From Planctomycetota bacterium (GTDB lineage Bacteria > Planctomycetota > Brocadiia > SM23-32), in contig JAGXLK010000092.1 of assembly GCA_018334735.1 (NCBI GenBank), positions 1 through 7,814 of the forward strand: a DNA stretch of 7,814 nt, given 5' to 3'. How positions within the stretch are numbered: the stretch's first letter is position 1; every line of letters starts with the position of its first letter. The translations under genes and the position numbers were made by a program. Positions 5,694 through 7,814 of this stretch are shown here, piece after piece. Below the pieces are notes generated by a model that saw only the letters and a program-made list of their open reading frames with translations, was not told the origin of the DNA and searched no databases.

Positions 5694-7493
5694 ATGCAGC
5701 AGAATACGAGAAATTTCTGCATCACCGCGCATATTGACCATGGGAAGTCCACGCTGGCCGATAGACTTCTGCAACTCACCCGGTCGGTGCCCGAGCGAGA
5801 ATTCCACGATTTAATGCTCGACGATATGGAATTGGAGCGAGAACGCGGGATTACCATCAAAGCAAGTTGTGTGACGATGTTCTATGAGATAGACGGACAG
5901 GAATATCGCCTCAATCTTATCGATACTCCGGGGCATGTGGATTTTAGTTACGAAGTTTCGCGTGCTCTTACAGCCTGTGAAGGCGCCGTCCTTCTTGTCG
6001 ATGCAAGCCAGGGTATCGAGGCGCAGACGGTGGTCAATTATAACCACGCGAAGGAAGAAGAGCTGATCGTCATCCCTGCGGTAACAAAAATCGACCTGCC
6101 GACCGCGCGTCCCATCGAAACAATGGATGAAATGCACCTGACATTTGATATTGATCCCGATTACATCCTCGCGGTCAGCGGTAAAACCGGCGAATACGTG
6201 AAAGGTCTGATTAAAGAGGTAATTCGCCGGGTGCCTTCGCCTTCTGGAGACGAGGACGGGGCTTTGCGCGCACTGGTTTTTGATTCTTTTTACGATGAAT
6301 ATAGAGGCGTCGTGATATTCGTCCGTATTGTCGATGGTGAACTCCGGCCGGGCGACATTGTACGGACGATGGGTACAGGGGTACGCCACGAAGTCAGTGA
6401 AGTGGGAATCTTTCGTCCGGGCATGACTCAGACCGAAGTGCTGAGCGCGGGGGATGTCGGCTACGTTATCGCGGGCATAAAAAATATTCGTGACGTGCAG
6501 ATAGGAGATACGATCACGCGACAATCTGACCCGGCGCAGGTCGCGCTCCCTGGTTATCAGGAACCCCAGCCGGTTGTATACTCGGCGCTCTATCCCCAGG
6601 ATAACGATGATTTTCCCAATCTTCGCTCGGCTCTCGATAAACTTTCGCTTAACGATTCATCATTTGATTTCGAGCCGGAAAGCTCCTCGGCGCTGGGTTT
6701 CGGTTTTCGGTGCGGTTTTCTCGGTCTGCTTCATATGGAAATTGTTCAGGAGAGACTCGAGCGCGAGAGCGATGTTCCTCTGGTTCAAACGGCTCCGAAT
6801 GTTCCGTATGAAATAGTTCGGAAGGACGGTGAAGTGGAGAGAATCGATCGGCCTTCTGAGATGCCCGGAGAAGGTGAGATTGAAGCGGTGCGCGAACCGT
6901 GGGTGAATCTGCAGATCATCGCTCCGGGAGAGCATATCGGGAATGTGATGAAACTGGTAGAAAGCCGACGTGGTGAGCACGATCGTACCGAGTTTTTCAG
7001 CGATACACGCGCCATGCTCAAATACGAAATGCCGCTGGCTGAGATCATATATAATTTCTTTGATCGCCTGAAATCTCTGACCAGAGGCCACGGGACGATG
7101 GATTACGAGCAAATTGGCTACCGGCAGAGCAACCTGGTAAAAGTCGATATCCTGGTGAACGAATCCCCGGTCGATGCTCTTTCGTTTATCTGTCACCGTG
7201 ACGAAGCGGAGCGACGGGGACGGAAAGTGGTAAAGATCCTGCGCGAGCACATCTCGCGGCATCTTTTCCCGATTCCCCTGCAGGCCGCTATTGGTAGCCG
7301 GGTTGTTGCTCGGGAGACGATCCCACCGATGAAAAAGAACGTTACTGCTAAATGCTACGGGGGCGATATTACAAGAAAACGCAAGTTGTGGAAACAGCAG
7401 AAAGAAGGCAAAAAACGGATGAAAGCCGTGGGAAATGTCAATGTGCCACAGAAGGCTTTTCTCGCCGTTTTAGAAGGCGAAGAGATCGATTAA
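5694..7493 (+). CDS. lepA: Elongation factor 4 (LepA), ribosome-associated translational GTPase
   Basis: LepA binds the ribosome and hydrolyses GTP; it is described as a back-translocase or initiation/assembly factor. The product is 599 residues, the same as E. coli LepA. Visible motifs are G1 AHIDHGKST (12-20), G2 ERGITI (50-55), G3 DTPGHVDF (77-84, catalytic His81), domain II near 190-280, GFRCGFLGLLHMEI (337-350), SDTRAMLKYEMPLAEIIY (436-453) and the LepA-specific C-terminal domain with AKCYGGDITRKRKLWKQQKEG (552-572). All domains are intact. I chose the ATG at 5694 because the family starts a few residues before RNF-x-I-x-AHIDHGKST; upstream TTG/ATG codons (5598, 5601) would add about 30 non-homologous residues. 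The ribosome binding site there is weak (GGAA). Two deviations: G4 is TKID (131-134) instead of NKID, and G5 is SGK (162-164) instead of SAK. lepB follows after 34 bp, the classic lepA-lepB operon. Confidence 0.97.
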   Translation: MQQNTRNFCITAHIDHGKSTLADRLLQLTRSVPEREFHDLMLDDMELERERGITIKASCVTMFYEIDGQEYRLNLIDTPGHVDFSYEVSRALTACEGAVLLVDASQGIEAQTVVNYNHAKEEELIVIPAVTKIDLPTARPIETMDEMHLTFDIDPDYILAVSGKTGEYVKGLIKEVIRRVPSPSGDEDGALRALVFDSFYDEYRGVVIFVRIVDGELRPGDIVRTMGTGVRHEVSEVGIFRPGMTQTEVLSAGDVGYVIAGIKNIRDVQIGDTITRQSDPAQVALPGYQEPQPVVYSALYPQDNDDFPNLRSALDKLSLNDSSFDFEPESSSALGFGFRCGFLGLLHMEIVQERLERESDVPLVQTAPNVPYEIVRKDGEVERIDRPSEMPGEGEIEAVREPWVNLQIIAPGEHIGNVMKLVESRRGEHDRTEFFSDTRAMLKYEMPLAEIIYNFFDRLKSLTRGHGTMDYEQIGYRQSNLVKVDILVNESPVDALSFICHRDEAERRGRKVVKILREHISRHLFPIPLQAAIGSRVVARETIPPMKKNVTAKCYGGDITRKRKLWKQQKEGKKRMKAVGNVNVPQKAFLAVLEGEEID

Positions 7494-7527
7494 TAAAACA
7501 CGAGCGGATAATTGAACTGGAAACATA

Positions 7528-7814
7528 ATGGGTACATCCCCACACGGCGAGAGTGGAGCTACCGCGCGCGAGGCTTCCTCTACTTCGTTGCGTAACAATC
7601 TGGAGTCCATCGCGGTCGCCATTCTGCTTGTTCTCTTCGTGCGGCAAATTGTCGCGGAAGCTTTTAAGATCCCTACTGGAAGTATGGCACCTGTTCTTTT
7701 GGGTGTGCATAAAGAAGTCCGCTGCCCAAACTGCGGATGGGTTTTTAGAGTTGGATCCGACAAAGTCGGTCCGGTCGGACAGGTACAATGTCCGAACTGT
7801 GGGTATAAGATTAA
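7528..7814 (+). CDS. lepB: Signal peptidase I with zinc-ribbon-like insert, 3' end cut by window
   Basis: Signal peptidase I cleaves signal peptides from exported proteins at the outer face of the inner membrane. The first 95 residues are present. A hydrophilic N-terminus (1-27) leads into one membrane segment (about 28-38) and then AFKIPTGSMAPVL (45-57), the conserved box with catalytic Ser52. The catalytic Lys lies beyond the window. Directly after this box, CPNC (66-69) and CPNC (88-91) form a four-cysteine pattern with 18 residues between the pairs, as in zinc ribbons. This insert is absent from E. coli LepB but, from memory, occurs in planctomycete-type signal peptidases. The ATG at 7528 lies 34 bp after the lepA stop with a modest GGAA ribosome binding site, so it is translated from the lepA-lepB message. 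The exported repeat protein encoded upstream would be one substrate among many. Confidence 0.93.
   Translation, partial: MGTSPHGESGATAREASSTSLRNNLESIAVAILLVLFVRQIVAEAFKIPTGSMAPVLLGVHKEVRCPNCGWVFRVGSDKVGPVGQVQCPNCGYKI

Noticed and set aside
5636..5737. 33-codon frame overlapping the lepA start out of frame.
   Set aside because: It has no ribosome binding site and no recognisable sequence; overlap by chance is the simpler explanation.
5811..6524. Long minus-strand open frames inside lepA (also 6660-7262).
   Set aside because: They lie antisense to conserved LepA motifs and look like reverse-strand translations of codon-biased coding DNA.

Overview
The window reads as a bacterial chromosome segment of moderate G+C content. 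It holds five protein genes in two divergent blocks. The strongest lineage hint is the partial signal peptidase I at the right edge: a four-cysteine, zinc-ribbon-like insert follows its catalytic serine, an arrangement I associate with Planctomycetes and related PVC or candidate phyla. This assignment is an inference; no rRNA or other taxonomic marker is present.

Left block, minus strand, in transcription order: a promoter with perfect sigma70-type consensus (2843-2871), an untranslated leader of about 174 nt, hisA (1910-2662, histidine biosynthesis), a 96-bp spacer with an imperfect inverted repeat, then a divergent elongation factor G paralogue (1813 down to 1, cut by the window edge). hisA and the EF-G-like gene are probably co-transcribed, since I see no convincing promoter or terminator between them.

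Right block, plus strand: a good sigma70-type promoter (3004-3032), a very strong ribosome binding site, then a 797-residue exported protein (3129-5522). That protein carries about six tandem carboxypeptidase-regulatory/transthyretin-like beta-sandwich repeats and ends in a short propeller-like region. After a 171-bp gap containing a hairpin and a perfect 8+8 palindrome come lepA (5694-7493, elongation factor 4) and, 34 bp later, lepB (from 7528, signal peptidase I, cut by the window edge). The lepA-lepB pairing is a classic bacterial arrangement.

The content is mainly housekeeping: translation GTPases, histidine synthesis and protein export. I do not see a defence island, mobile element, CRISPR array, rRNA or tRNA. 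The points most worth a second look are the altered guanine-recognition (G4) motifs in both translation GTPases, the zinc-ribbon insert of LepB, the unrecognised multi-repeat exported protein, the consensus promoter with long leader before an isolated hisA, and two palindromic candidate operators.
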